Source of the DNA: Planctomycetota bacterium
GTDB lineage: Bacteria; Planctomycetota; Planctomycetia; Gemmatales; Gemmataceae
DNA: 36,179 nt
Direction of reading: 5' to 3'
Assembly (NCBI GenBank): GCA_016873095.1
Contig: VGYC01000061.1
Location: 1-36,179 of the forward strand
Every line of letters begins with the position of its first letter. Position 1 is the stretch's first letter. The notes under the pieces were generated by a model. It searched no databases. It was not told the origin of the DNA and saw only the letters and a program-made list of their open reading frames with translations. This document shows, piece by piece, positions 16,175 through 23,753 of this stretch. A program made the position numbers and the translations under genes.

Positions 16175-18439
16175 CTAGTCGCGGCTGGCGCGCCATTCGA
16201 GGCCGAGGGCGGTCATGCTCTCACGCTTGGCCATGACAGCCCAGGGAGTGTCTGGATACTCCTTGAGGATGCGATTCCAGGACTTCTTGATGTCCTTGAG
16301 CCAGCCTTTGACCTTGGCTTCCTTCTTGGCGCTCTGGACATCCGGAATCGCGCCGACGCGCCAGCCGTTGTGGATATCGGCCTTCAGATCGGGGAGCCGG
16401 TCGGCACGGACGTCGCCCAGGATGAAGTTGTACTCGAAGGTGTAGACAAGTCGCGACAGCAAGCGGGCCTTGGCGTAGTCGTAGTTGGCTTGCCAGCGCT
16501 TGGAGGTTTCCTTGTCGCGCTCATCCTCGGCGGTCAAGAGTTCGCCGAGCGCCTCTTCCAGCTTGAAGATTGCCACGCCCGGTTCCTTCTGCTTGGCCAG
16601 GAAGCCTTTCTTGATCTGCGGGGTGACCGGGCCGCCCGGACTCGTAAGTGCTTCTTCCATGACGAACTTGGCGTTCTCGCTCAAGGCCTGCGCCACCTTC
16701 AGCACGGCAACGCGGAGCGGATACTCCTTCGGGTTCGCCTCGACCATCTGCTTCAGTTCGGAGAAGGAGGTGTATTTCTCCTTGAAAAGCTCGAGTGCCT
16801 TGGCGGGAAACGGTGGCAGATAGTTGAACTGCAGCGAGTTGTCGGTTCCGGGCCGGGCGGCGCGGACCGGTGGGATGCGGTTGATCTCGTCCAGTATGTT
16901 CTTTACCAGGGCATCGCCGGCAAACTGGCCGGGCGCCGGGGCAAGTCGGCGTACCTCGAGATGCACCGGCATCGGCTCGGCAGGATCGTAGGGGGGCGTG
17001 CTGGACGGCGGCTTGCCGGTCAAGCGCGGCGTCTGCTCGAGCTTGTCGCTGGCGAGCAGCATCTTCATCTTTTCCTGCACGCGTGCCGCCAGCGAGTCCA
17101 GCGGCAACGGATTGCTTTGCTCCTGGATGCCGGTAAGGCCTTCTTGCATGGCGTGGCAGAGCGATTGCAAGAAGATACTGCCGCGCTCGAACTCGTAGGC
17201 CTTCTGGTCCTTGGCGCAGGACGCCCAGACCTGGACATTCTTGGGAGGGGTCTTGATCATGGTGTCGAGGATTTCCCCCATCTCGCCGCTGCCGGGGAGT
17301 TCCAGGCCGCGCGCCGGGGAATAGCGGCACACGTCCAGGATCAGCACTTTCTGCCAGGCCAGGCATTTCGAGAGCTTGTCGTAGACCCACTTCAACGGGA
17401 TGAGCGTCTTGGCATCTTTCATGTCGCCTTCGATGGGAACCAGGTACGCTTCCTTGTCGATATCGACGGCATGGCCAGCGAACAGCAGCACAATTCGGTC
17501 CTGCTCGCGGCAAGTAGCCAGGAAATCGCTGATGGCATTTTCGATGACCGGCTTGAGAGTGGGTTGCGGGCTGCGGGCGCCGTCGGAAAGCTCGAAGACC
17601 TGGGTGGCCGGCATGTTCATGGGCCGGCGCTGCATCTGGTCGGCAAGCACGGCCGTACTGCTGCCTGGATAGCGCTCGTCGCGGGCGCTGCCGTAGTTCA
17701 GAGGGTTGGCGAACAAGTAGTTGTTGACGTTGATCAGCAAAGCACGGCGCGGAAACGGCCGGCCCGACGCGATGGGGACCTTCTTCAGATTGATTCCTTT
17801 CTTGGTGCCGACCGGCGAGTAATCGGACTTCTTGTCCGCATCCTTGGTCTTGCCCGTGCCGGGGGTTGCACTGGCCTTTTTCTTGACATCCTTCTGGCCC
17901 GCGTCAGAAGGATCGTAGTTCTCATCGTGGTCGGAGTCGCCCTTCCTGTTGGCAATGCCCTGGCTCTTGTCCTTTTTCTGGAACAGGCTCGCGATGTGCT
18001 CGCCGGCGAAGAAGTAGACGCCGCCACCGATGGCGAGGACGCACACGGCGAGAAATGCGCCCACCTTGAAGCCGCTCCCCTGCTTGCGCCGGCGGGGAAT
18101 CGGAGTCGACTCGAGTGGTGCATCATCGTCAAACGCGAATGGATCACCACTCGTGGGCCGGGTACGCACTGGAGCCGCGGCGCGCGGAGCGGTGGCAGCA
18201 GCAGGTTTGACGGCAGCCGCCAGTGCCGGCTGCGACGGAGCGGCGCTGGTCAGCGGTGCGCTGGTCAGCGGTGCGCTGGTCAGCGGTGCGCTGGTCAACG
18301 GTGCGGTCGGAACGGACGCCACCCGCGCCTGGATGATTTCTCGGCAGAGCTTGCAACGCATCGACTTGCCGATCCATTCGGACGGAATGCGCAACACACT
18401 CTGGCACTTGGGACACCTGCTTTGAACCACCGAAGCCAT
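16175..18439 (-). CDS. Membrane-anchored caspase-like (C14) protein with N-terminal zinc ribbon
   Basis: Protein of 754 aa. The N-terminus is a zinc ribbon (C9, C12, C29, C32) followed by four copies of a five-residue APLTS repeat and an Ala-rich linker. A transmembrane helix lies at about 125-145, then a Lys/Asp-rich stretch. The caspase-like domain starts near residue 230 (RRALLINVNNYLFANPLNYG) and carries the catalytic His in LLFAGHAVD (H323) and Cys in LILDVCRYS (C371), so it should be proteolytically competent. The region after about 480 has no recognised domain and looks helical and charged. With the ribbon inside, the protease domain would face outside the cytoplasm. Bacterial metacaspase-like enzymes usually cut after Arg or Lys; the target is unknown. 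Confidence 0.87.
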   Translation of the reverse strand: MASVVQSRCPKCQSVLRIPSEWIGKSMRCKLCREIIQARVASVPTAPLTSAPLTSAPLTSAPLTSAAPSQPALAAAVKPAAATAPRAAAPVRTRPTSGDPFAFDDDAPLESTPIPRRRKQGSGFKVGAFLAVCVLAIGGGVYFFAGEHIASLFQKKDKSQGIANRKGDSDHDENYDPSDAGQKDVKKKASATPGTGKTKDADKKSDYSPVGTKKGINLKKVPIASGRPFPRRALLINVNNYLFANPLNYGSARDERYPGSSTAVLADQMQRRPMNMPATQVFELSDGARSPQPTLKPVIENAISDFLATCREQDRIVLLFAGHAVDIDKEAYLVPIEGDMKDAKTLIPLKWVYDKLSKCLAWQKVLILDVCRYSPARGLELPGSGEMGEILDTMIKTPPKNVQVWASCAKDQKAYEFERGSIFLQSLCHAMQEGLTGIQEQSNPLPLDSLAARVQEKMKMLLASDKLEQTPRLTGKPPSSTPPYDPAEPMPVHLEVRRLAPAPGQFAGDALVKNILDEINRIPPVRAARPGTDNSLQFNYLPPFPAKALELFKEKYTSFSELKQMVEANPKEYPLRVAVLKVAQALSENAKFVMEEALTSPGGPVTPQIKKGFLAKQKEPGVAIFKLEEALGELLTAEDERDKETSKRWQANYDYAKARLLSRLVYTFEYNFILGDVRADRLPDLKADIHNGWRVGAIPDVQSAKKEAKVKGWLKDIKKSWNRILKEYPDTPWAVMAKRESMTALGLEWRASRD
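18243..18302 (-). repeat. 15-bp tandem repeat, four copies
   Basis: Four head-to-tail 15-bp units (GCGCTGGTCAGCGGT on the plus strand); the first three are identical and the last has one mismatch. They encode APLTS repeats in the linker of the caspase-like protein. The unit length keeps the frame, so copy number can vary without breaking the gene. Confidence 0.95.
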
Positions 18440-18616
18440 GCCACACCATCAGGTAAGCGGTTTCAATTCCTTCATTCTATATGACGCATCGTATCGCATA
18501 ATGTTCCTTGGCGGAAATAAATTTGGCACCGGCGCTCCGCTCTTTCCAGGAACGGACGGCAGGCATATCAATAAGCCCAAGCAATTCTTTTCCAGCAAGT
18601 CCTGAGGAGCCGGATC

Positions 18617-19042
18617 ATGTTTCGCTTGACTGCCGTAGCCGTTCTCGCGGGATGCGTGTGGACGCTTGTCTCGGCCGAGGCCGTGGCCGAGAAAAAAAAG
18701 GTTCTGATCACCATGAAGTGGAATGGCTCGGTCGCCGATGAAGAGTTGCGGAAGACCGCGCCCGAGTGCATCACCAGCTACAAGGGTCTGGAGAAGATCT
18801 GGAAGGCCTGGAAGATCAAGGGGACGGCTCCGAAGCTCGACTTTTCCGAGGTCATGGTGGTCGCCGTATATTCCTCGGGCAGCCGGCTGAGCTTCGCCGA
18901 TCCCACGCTCGATGAGAAGGGCAATCTCCAGGTTGTCGGCTTCGGCACGCGCGACCTTCGGCCCGGCTTTCGCTACGTGCTCGGCACGGTCAGCAAGGCA
19001 GGCGTGGTCACCGTCAACGGCAAGAAGCTGCCGAAGGAGTGA
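18617..19042 (+). CDS. Small secreted protein, unknown
   Basis: Protein of 141 aa with GGAG about 8 nt before the ATG. A signal peptide (RLTAVAVLAGCVWTLVSAEA) ends near residue 23; the Cys is not in a lipobox context. The mature domain of about 115 residues is mixed alpha/beta, beginning with a strand (KVLITMKWNGS), a region with a single Cys (TAPECITSYKGLEKIWKAW), then strands MVVAVYSSGSRLSF and FRYVLGTVSKAGVVTVNG. The order is loosely reminiscent of PrcB-like small secreted domains, but I cannot assign a family. It is divergent from the caspase-like gene and convergent with the DUF1499 gene. Confidence 0.75.
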   Translation: MFRLTAVAVLAGCVWTLVSAEAVAEKKKVLITMKWNGSVADEELRKTAPECITSYKGLEKIWKAWKIKGTAPKLDFSEVMVVAVYSSGSRLSFADPTLDEKGNLQVVGFGTRDLRPGFRYVLGTVSKAGVVTVNGKKLPKE

Positions 19043-19058
19043 GCGGCGCCGCATCCAG

Positions 19059-19439
19059 TCACGCTGGCGACCCTTGTGCGGTGGCATCGCGAAGGACAGC
19101 CCAGAGCTGCAGCAAGTTGCGGCGGTTCTGGCCGAAGTCGCCCTTGCCGAGTCGCGCCTGGCTGCGGGCGTGCACGCGTGTCTGTTTCTCGGCCACGGGT
19201 TCACAACGCACTGTGATGTCGTCCACGAAACGAAACAACCGTGTGCGACGCAGCGCACGAATGGTTGCGTTGGCAACGTCGACCGCCACGATTTCCCAGA
19301 GCGGCAAGCCGCGTACGGCGTTTTCAACTTTCGCCAGCGCTTCGGCCAGCGACAAGGGCAAGTCGAGCGGCCGCAAACGCGAATCCTCTCCCTTGTCCGT
19401 GTCGGCCCAGTTTCGCGTCAGCCAGGTTAGCACTCCCAT
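19059..19439 (-). CDS. DUF1499 family protein
   Basis: Protein of 126 aa starting at the ATG at 19439; longer reading frames upstream run antisense into the nuclease gene and are rejected. The body matches the DUF1499 pattern: an alpha-helix with the AL.KVE..VRGLPLWEIVAVD type, then TIRALRRTRLFRFVDDITVR, a strand with VHARSQARLGKGDFGQN, and a short helix RRNLLQLWAVLRD. DUF1499 proteins are small, soluble, of unknown function and widespread in bacteria. No signal peptide is visible. It diverges from the AddB-like gene over 97 bp. Confidence 0.8.
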   Translation of the reverse strand: MGVLTWLTRNWADTDKGEDSRLRPLDLPLSLAEALAKVENAVRGLPLWEIVAVDVANATIRALRRTRLFRFVDDITVRCEPVAEKQTRVHARSQARLGKGDFGQNRRNLLQLWAVLRDATAQGSPA

Positions 19440-19536
19440 GTTCTTATTGTCCGGATAAGTGCGACAAACGGCGAACCGCTCGCTCCGTAGAATGGACATG
19501 AGTACATCGTGTATCATTCCCTCGGAGAAGGCACTC

Positions 19537-22500
19537 ATGCTGAGGGTGGTCTGCTCGCCGGCGCCGGAGTTGCGCTGGCAGCCGGAATCCTTGCCTGAAG
19601 AACTGGCGGCGACTGGCCGGCGGCTGCTGGAAACACCACGCCGCTGCCTGTGGATCGTCTCCACCAGCCGGCGGCGGCGGGCCCTGTTGCGCCAGGCGGT
19701 AGGCGGCGGCAGGCGAGCCATCCTCCTGCCACGCGTCCACACCCTGGAGAGCTTCGTCGCCCAGGCGCTCGAGTACTGCCCGCGCGCGGGGCAGCGCGTG
19801 ACCGGTCCGGAAAGGCTTCTCCGTCTCGCCCGCGCCTGGAGCGATGTCACCAGCCGGCCCCCGCAAGCGCAGCGCATCCGTCAGCTCGACCGCTTCATTC
19901 GCGATTGGCAGGCGTGCCGAATGACGTCGGACGACGCGAACGATTACTTTGCAAGGGTCGTCAAGCGATTTCAGGTCGACCTGGCCAATGATAAGCGTCT
20001 CGATCGCATGTCCAGCTTCGCCTTGTTGCTGGACGAGTTGGCGGATGAACGCAGCTGGCCACGGCGTTATTTCTTCAACGCGATCGACACCGTCATCTTC
20101 GACGGCTTTCACCGTCTTGAGCGGATTGAACTCGATCTCGTCGGCACGCTGTCGCGACAGCATGACGTGACGTTGTGGCTCGTGGCCACGTCAGGGCAAG
20201 AGTCTGAAAAGACGGCGCTGGCCGCGCTCAAGTATCTCGATGAAGGCGGATTCGCGCCGCGCAAGATGGACGTACCCGCATGCTCCACGAATCCGATTGC
20301 GGAGGTGGGTCGGCGACTCTTCCCGGCCGCGAACCACTCTCGAACGGCCTGCGCGGGCCCTATCGGCAATGAAGCCGCCATCTTCAAGCTGGAACGGCTA
20401 ACGCCGCTTGAGGAGGTCGAGGCTGTGGCGCGGTCGATCAAGCATGATTACCTGGCGGCGCGGACACGGGGCGATGCCATGCGCCTGAGCGATGTCGCGG
20501 TCATCATCCCCGGACCGGGTTATGATCCGCTCATTCGCGAGGTTTTTCCCCGCGCCGGACTGGAGTTCAATCTCGCCGGCCGGGCCCTGGAAGTCAGCCT
20601 GTCCCGTCCCGCACGCGTGCTGACTGCGGCGCTGGATCTCGTCCGCAACCAGTGGCGCCACGACTTGCTGCTCGATTTCCTCGGCCTACCGCTGGTCAGT
20701 CGATGCCTCGTTGATCGGCATCGTTTGCACGATCTCTTTGGCAATCGACCGCGCTCTCGCAAACGGCTGGACCATGACGCCTGGCGGCAATCATGGCAGG
20801 CATATCTCGCGGGCCTGCGCCGGCAGATCGAGCGCTGGTTTTCCGGCGAAGAGGCATTGCCCGAACGAGATCGGCACAGGCCACAGGAGTTTCTCGATCG
20901 CCGCAAGGAAGCAGCCGACAGCCTGGAGCGCCTGGTCGCGTCCATCGAGCATGTCCTGGAGCCCGTTGCCGCCATTGAGAAGTTGCTGGCCGAGCCGCCG
21001 GAGCGACATGCGCTGCGCGAACTGGTGAGAAGGATCGGCAACCTGCTGCGTCTGCTTGCCATCGAAACTTGGCTGCAGCCGCCGGGCCTGCCATCCTCGA
21101 CAACGACACAGCCTGTCCCATGGGTTGAGTACGAAAAGGACCAGCAGGCGTACTTCAAGCTGCTGAGCGTGCTGCAGTCGCTGGCGGAGACGCCGGATGC
21201 CCGTTTGCCGGTGCGGGCGGATGGCCGGCCCGATGTCCGCATGGCGCTGTCGCTGGCCCTGGATGGCGAGAGCTATCAGATCAAGACCGAGGATGATGCC
21301 GGCGTGCAGATTTTCGAGATTCGCGAGATTCGTGGCATGCGCTTTCGCCACGTTTACGTCCTGGGCCTCGTGGACGGCCTGATGCCGGCGTTGCCGGAAG
21401 AAGGCATGCTGGCCGCGCGCCGCCGCAGGTTTCCGGCGCTCGAACAGCAGCTCCAGGCCAAGGAGGATGAAGTCAAGCACCTGTTCACGCAAGCCTTCGA
21501 GTCGGCCGGCGAAAAACTGATCCTGTCGCGCTGGACGCTCGAGGGGGACCGTCCGGCAACGCCCAGTCCGTTCTTCGAGCGCGTGAAAGCGCCGCCACTG
21601 GAGATGCCACGGCTTGTTCCCAGCGTGGCCGATGCCGCGTCGCTGCTGGGCATGCGCTGCGCCGCCATGGTCGACCTGTCCCGGTCATGGCCCACGGCAA
21701 AGGGCGACGCGCAATCGGTTCTGCAACGCATGTGCGAATCGATCGCCGGCTGGCGGGCCCGACCGGCAGCCAGTGCACCAATCCACCTCGGCTTGCCGGC
21801 ATTGCTGGCGCGTATCTACGGAGAGGACCGGGCCTTCAGTCCAAGCGAGTTGGAGCAGTATGCCGCCTGTCCGTTTCGCTACTTCGGCGCCCGCGTGCTC
21901 AATCTGCGTGAGCGCGAAGGGGACGAGTCGATTTTCGCCCATGGCTCGCTGCTACACCGCGTGTTGAACCGCTTTTACGAGGAGCGCCGTGCCGCGGCTG
22001 CGGCCGGCAAGCCGTTGCCGGCCGTCGGCCCGGCGGATCGGTCCAACATACTCGAGATTTACCGCAAGGAATGGAACGAACAAGAGGATGGCATCGTCTC
22101 ACCGGAGCTGCTGACGATCTTCGAGCGCCGTAACGGGCTACTGGATTTCTTCCTGGAACTAATGGCGACCATCGAGGCAGACGGCGGCAACCTCTGGACC
22201 GAGTTGCCGTTGCGCGTTCGACTCGGTAGCGACCCCTCAGGGCACTCGGTCTTGCTGCATGGGACCATCGATCGCATCGATGGCCTGAATCACGGGGCAA
22301 ACACCGCCGGCGTCATCGATTACAAGTCGGGCGCCATCGTCGATCACAAGGAACTGGCTGTGAAGCTGGGCGACGGTCGGCGGATCCAGTTGCCGCTCTA
22401 TGCCGCCGGCTTCGAGGCGGCACACCCAGGCTGGAAGGTGACGCGCGGGCATTATCTTCATCTGACGTCGCGCAAGAGGTCCAACGAAAGGCCCAACGAT

Positions 22501-22716
22501 GCAATCGTCAATATCGGACCATTGCAAGCCAACGGCACGTTCGATACCCAGGCGGCCGTGGACATGGCCCTGGCGTTCGCCGGCCGAATTCGCGGCGGGG
22601 ACTTCCCGCTCACCCCGTTTCCCCGCGGAACCAACCAGCACGAGTGTAATAGCCGGTGCCCGCTGCGCCATGCCTGCCGTCATCCGAACGGCTACGAAGT
22701 TTCGCCGTGGAGGTGA
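19537..22716 (+). CDS. AddB-like PD-(D/E)XK nuclease with inactive helicase region
   Basis: Protein of 1059 aa. The ATG at 19537 has a strong GGAGAAGG 5 nt upstream; longer frames from 19459 are not needed. It resembles the AddB/RexB subunit of double-strand-break processing nucleases. No Walker A (GxxGxGKT) is seen at the N-terminus, but helicase-like landmarks remain (VIFDGFHRL; EIREIRGMRFRHVYVLGLVDGL). The C-terminal nuclease has FSPSELEQYAACPFRYF (from 767), GTIDRID with D912, and IDYK with D928 and K930, followed by QLPLYAAG. Cysteines C778, C1037, C1041 and C1047 are placed like the AddB iron-sulfur staple, though the C-x3-C spacing differs from the usual C-x2-C. The AddA partner is not in the window and may lie elsewhere. 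Nuclease function is likely. Confidence 0.85.
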   Translation: MLRVVCSPAPELRWQPESLPEELAATGRRLLETPRRCLWIVSTSRRRRALLRQAVGGGRRAILLPRVHTLESFVAQALEYCPRAGQRVTGPERLLRLARAWSDVTSRPPQAQRIRQLDRFIRDWQACRMTSDDANDYFARVVKRFQVDLANDKRLDRMSSFALLLDELADERSWPRRYFFNAIDTVIFDGFHRLERIELDLVGTLSRQHDVTLWLVATSGQESEKTALAALKYLDEGGFAPRKMDVPACSTNPIAEVGRRLFPAANHSRTACAGPIGNEAAIFKLERLTPLEEVEAVARSIKHDYLAARTRGDAMRLSDVAVIIPGPGYDPLIREVFPRAGLEFNLAGRALEVSLSRPARVLTAALDLVRNQWRHDLLLDFLGLPLVSRCLVDRHRLHDLFGNRPRSRKRLDHDAWRQSWQAYLAGLRRQIERWFSGEEALPERDRHRPQEFLDRRKEAADSLERLVASIEHVLEPVAAIEKLLAEPPERHALRELVRRIGNLLRLLAIETWLQPPGLPSSTTTQPVPWVEYEKDQQAYFKLLSVLQSLAETPDARLPVRADGRPDVRMALSLALDGESYQIKTEDDAGVQIFEIREIRGMRFRHVYVLGLVDGLMPALPEEGMLAARRRRFPALEQQLQAKEDEVKHLFTQAFESAGEKLILSRWTLEGDRPATPSPFFERVKAPPLEMPRLVPSVADAASLLGMRCAAMVDLSRSWPTAKGDAQSVLQRMCESIAGWRARPAASAPIHLGLPALLARIYGEDRAFSPSELEQYAACPFRYFGARVLNLREREGDESIFAHGSLLHRVLNRFYEERRAAAAAGKPLPAVGPADRSNILEIYRKEWNEQEDGIVSPELLTIFERRNGLLDFFLELMATIEADGGNLWTELPLRVRLGSDPSGHSVLLHGTIDRIDGLNHGANTAGVIDYKSGAIVDHKELAVKLGDGRRIQLPLYAAGFEAAHPGWKVTRGHYLHLTSRKRSNERPNDAIVNIGPLQANGTFDTQAAVDMALAFAGRIRGGDFPLTPFPRGTNQHECNSRCPLRHACRHPNGYEVSPWR

Positions 22717-22743
22717 GCGCCGGCGTCTGCTACAATGCCTCGC

Positions 22744-23640
22744 ATGACGCCGCCTGACGTTCCGCCTGCCAAACTCACATCCGCCGGCACCCGCACGCCG
22801 TTGCTCGGACGCGTACTGGGCACGCCGCAGCCCTCATGGGAGACCAGCCTCGACCGGCAGTTCTTTCCCTGGCTTGACGATCATCGCTTTCGAGGCCGGA
22901 TGGTGTTCCCCGGTATGGGCTACCTGGACCTGGGGCACGCCGCCGGCATTTCGCTGCACCCCGATACTCCGCTGGCACTGCACGATGTGAAGTTCTCCCG
23001 CGCCTGCCTGATATCCGAGAATCAACCGCCGACCTTGCAGACCATCCTGCAGGCAGAGAGTGGCGAGTTTACCGTGCATGGCCGGCGCTCCGCAAAGGCC
23101 GGCTGGACGCTGCATGCACGCGGCTTCGTTCGCCCAAACCAAGACGCAGCGACCGAGCCGCAGCGGCTAACCGACATCTGGGATCGCTGTCCCATCGACC
23201 TGGCCCGCCAGGATTGCTATCGACTCTTTCACGAGCGCGGTCTGGACTACGGTCCCGCGTTTCAGGGGATTGACCAGATGTGGCGCGGCCAGGGGGAATG
23301 TCTCGCTCGCATCGACGTCCCGAAGCAACTCAAAGACGCCGATCGCTGGTTGCATCCTGCCACGGTGGACGCCTGCCTCCACGTACTGCTTGGTGCGATC
23401 CTGCCCGGTGATGGCTCGCCGTCGCACGCGACATGCCCCGTCTACCTGCCAGTCGATGTCGCCGAGGTACATGTACACGCGCCTTCCGGCGAGACGCTCT
23501 GGAGTCACGGCCGAATAAGCGAGCAAAGCGCCTACGCCATCGTCGCCGACATCCGCGTCTTCGAGGAGACCGGGCGCGTCGTCTGGGAAGCCAACGGACT
23601 CCGCTGCCAGGCAATGGGGGGCGGCGTGCCAGAGAAATAG
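22744..23640 (+). CDS. Free-standing polyketide-synthase-type dehydratase (PKS DH)
   Basis: Protein of 298 aa that is one complete PKS dehydratase domain (double hot-dog fold) with nothing else attached. The N-terminal hot-dog has HRFRGRMVFP, the HxxxGxxxxP catalytic motif with H47, and the TPLLGR start typical of DH domains. The C-terminal hot-dog has LDYGPAFQGI and HPATVDACLH, the DxxxH catalytic motif with D209. Both active-site residues are therefore present. Such domains dehydrate beta-hydroxyacyl chains on an acyl carrier protein. No ketosynthase, acyltransferase, ketoreductase or ACP lies in the window, so its partner is unknown. It starts 27 bp after the AddB-like gene on the same strand; an in-frame ATG at 22735 is an alternative start. 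Confidence 0.82.
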   Translation: MTPPDVPPAKLTSAGTRTPLLGRVLGTPQPSWETSLDRQFFPWLDDHRFRGRMVFPGMGYLDLGHAAGISLHPDTPLALHDVKFSRACLISENQPPTLQTILQAESGEFTVHGRRSAKAGWTLHARGFVRPNQDAATEPQRLTDIWDRCPIDLARQDCYRLFHERGLDYGPAFQGIDQMWRGQGECLARIDVPKQLKDADRWLHPATVDACLHVLLGAILPGDGSPSHATCPVYLPVDVAEVHVHAPSGETLWSHGRISEQSAYAIVADIRVFEETGRVVWEANGLRCQAMGGGVPEK

Positions 23641-23753
23641 TGTCGATGCGACTCGCCATGACCGCTGGCGCCGTTCGTCGGCAACGGACGGGACCCGCTG
23701 CGAAGCTACGAAGTGTTGCATCCCGAGGTCTGATGATAGGGAGGAACGGCTTC

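Noticed and set aside
16370-18484. 704-aa plus-strand open frame antisense to the caspase-like gene
   Set aside because: It mirrors the real gene in a high-GC region, shows no domain or signal features, and is His/Gln/Arg/Leu-rich as expected of a shadow frame.
19440-19877. Longer N-terminus for the DUF1499 protein
   Set aside because: The extension would run antisense through the start of the well-supported nuclease gene, and it shows no DUF1499 homology.
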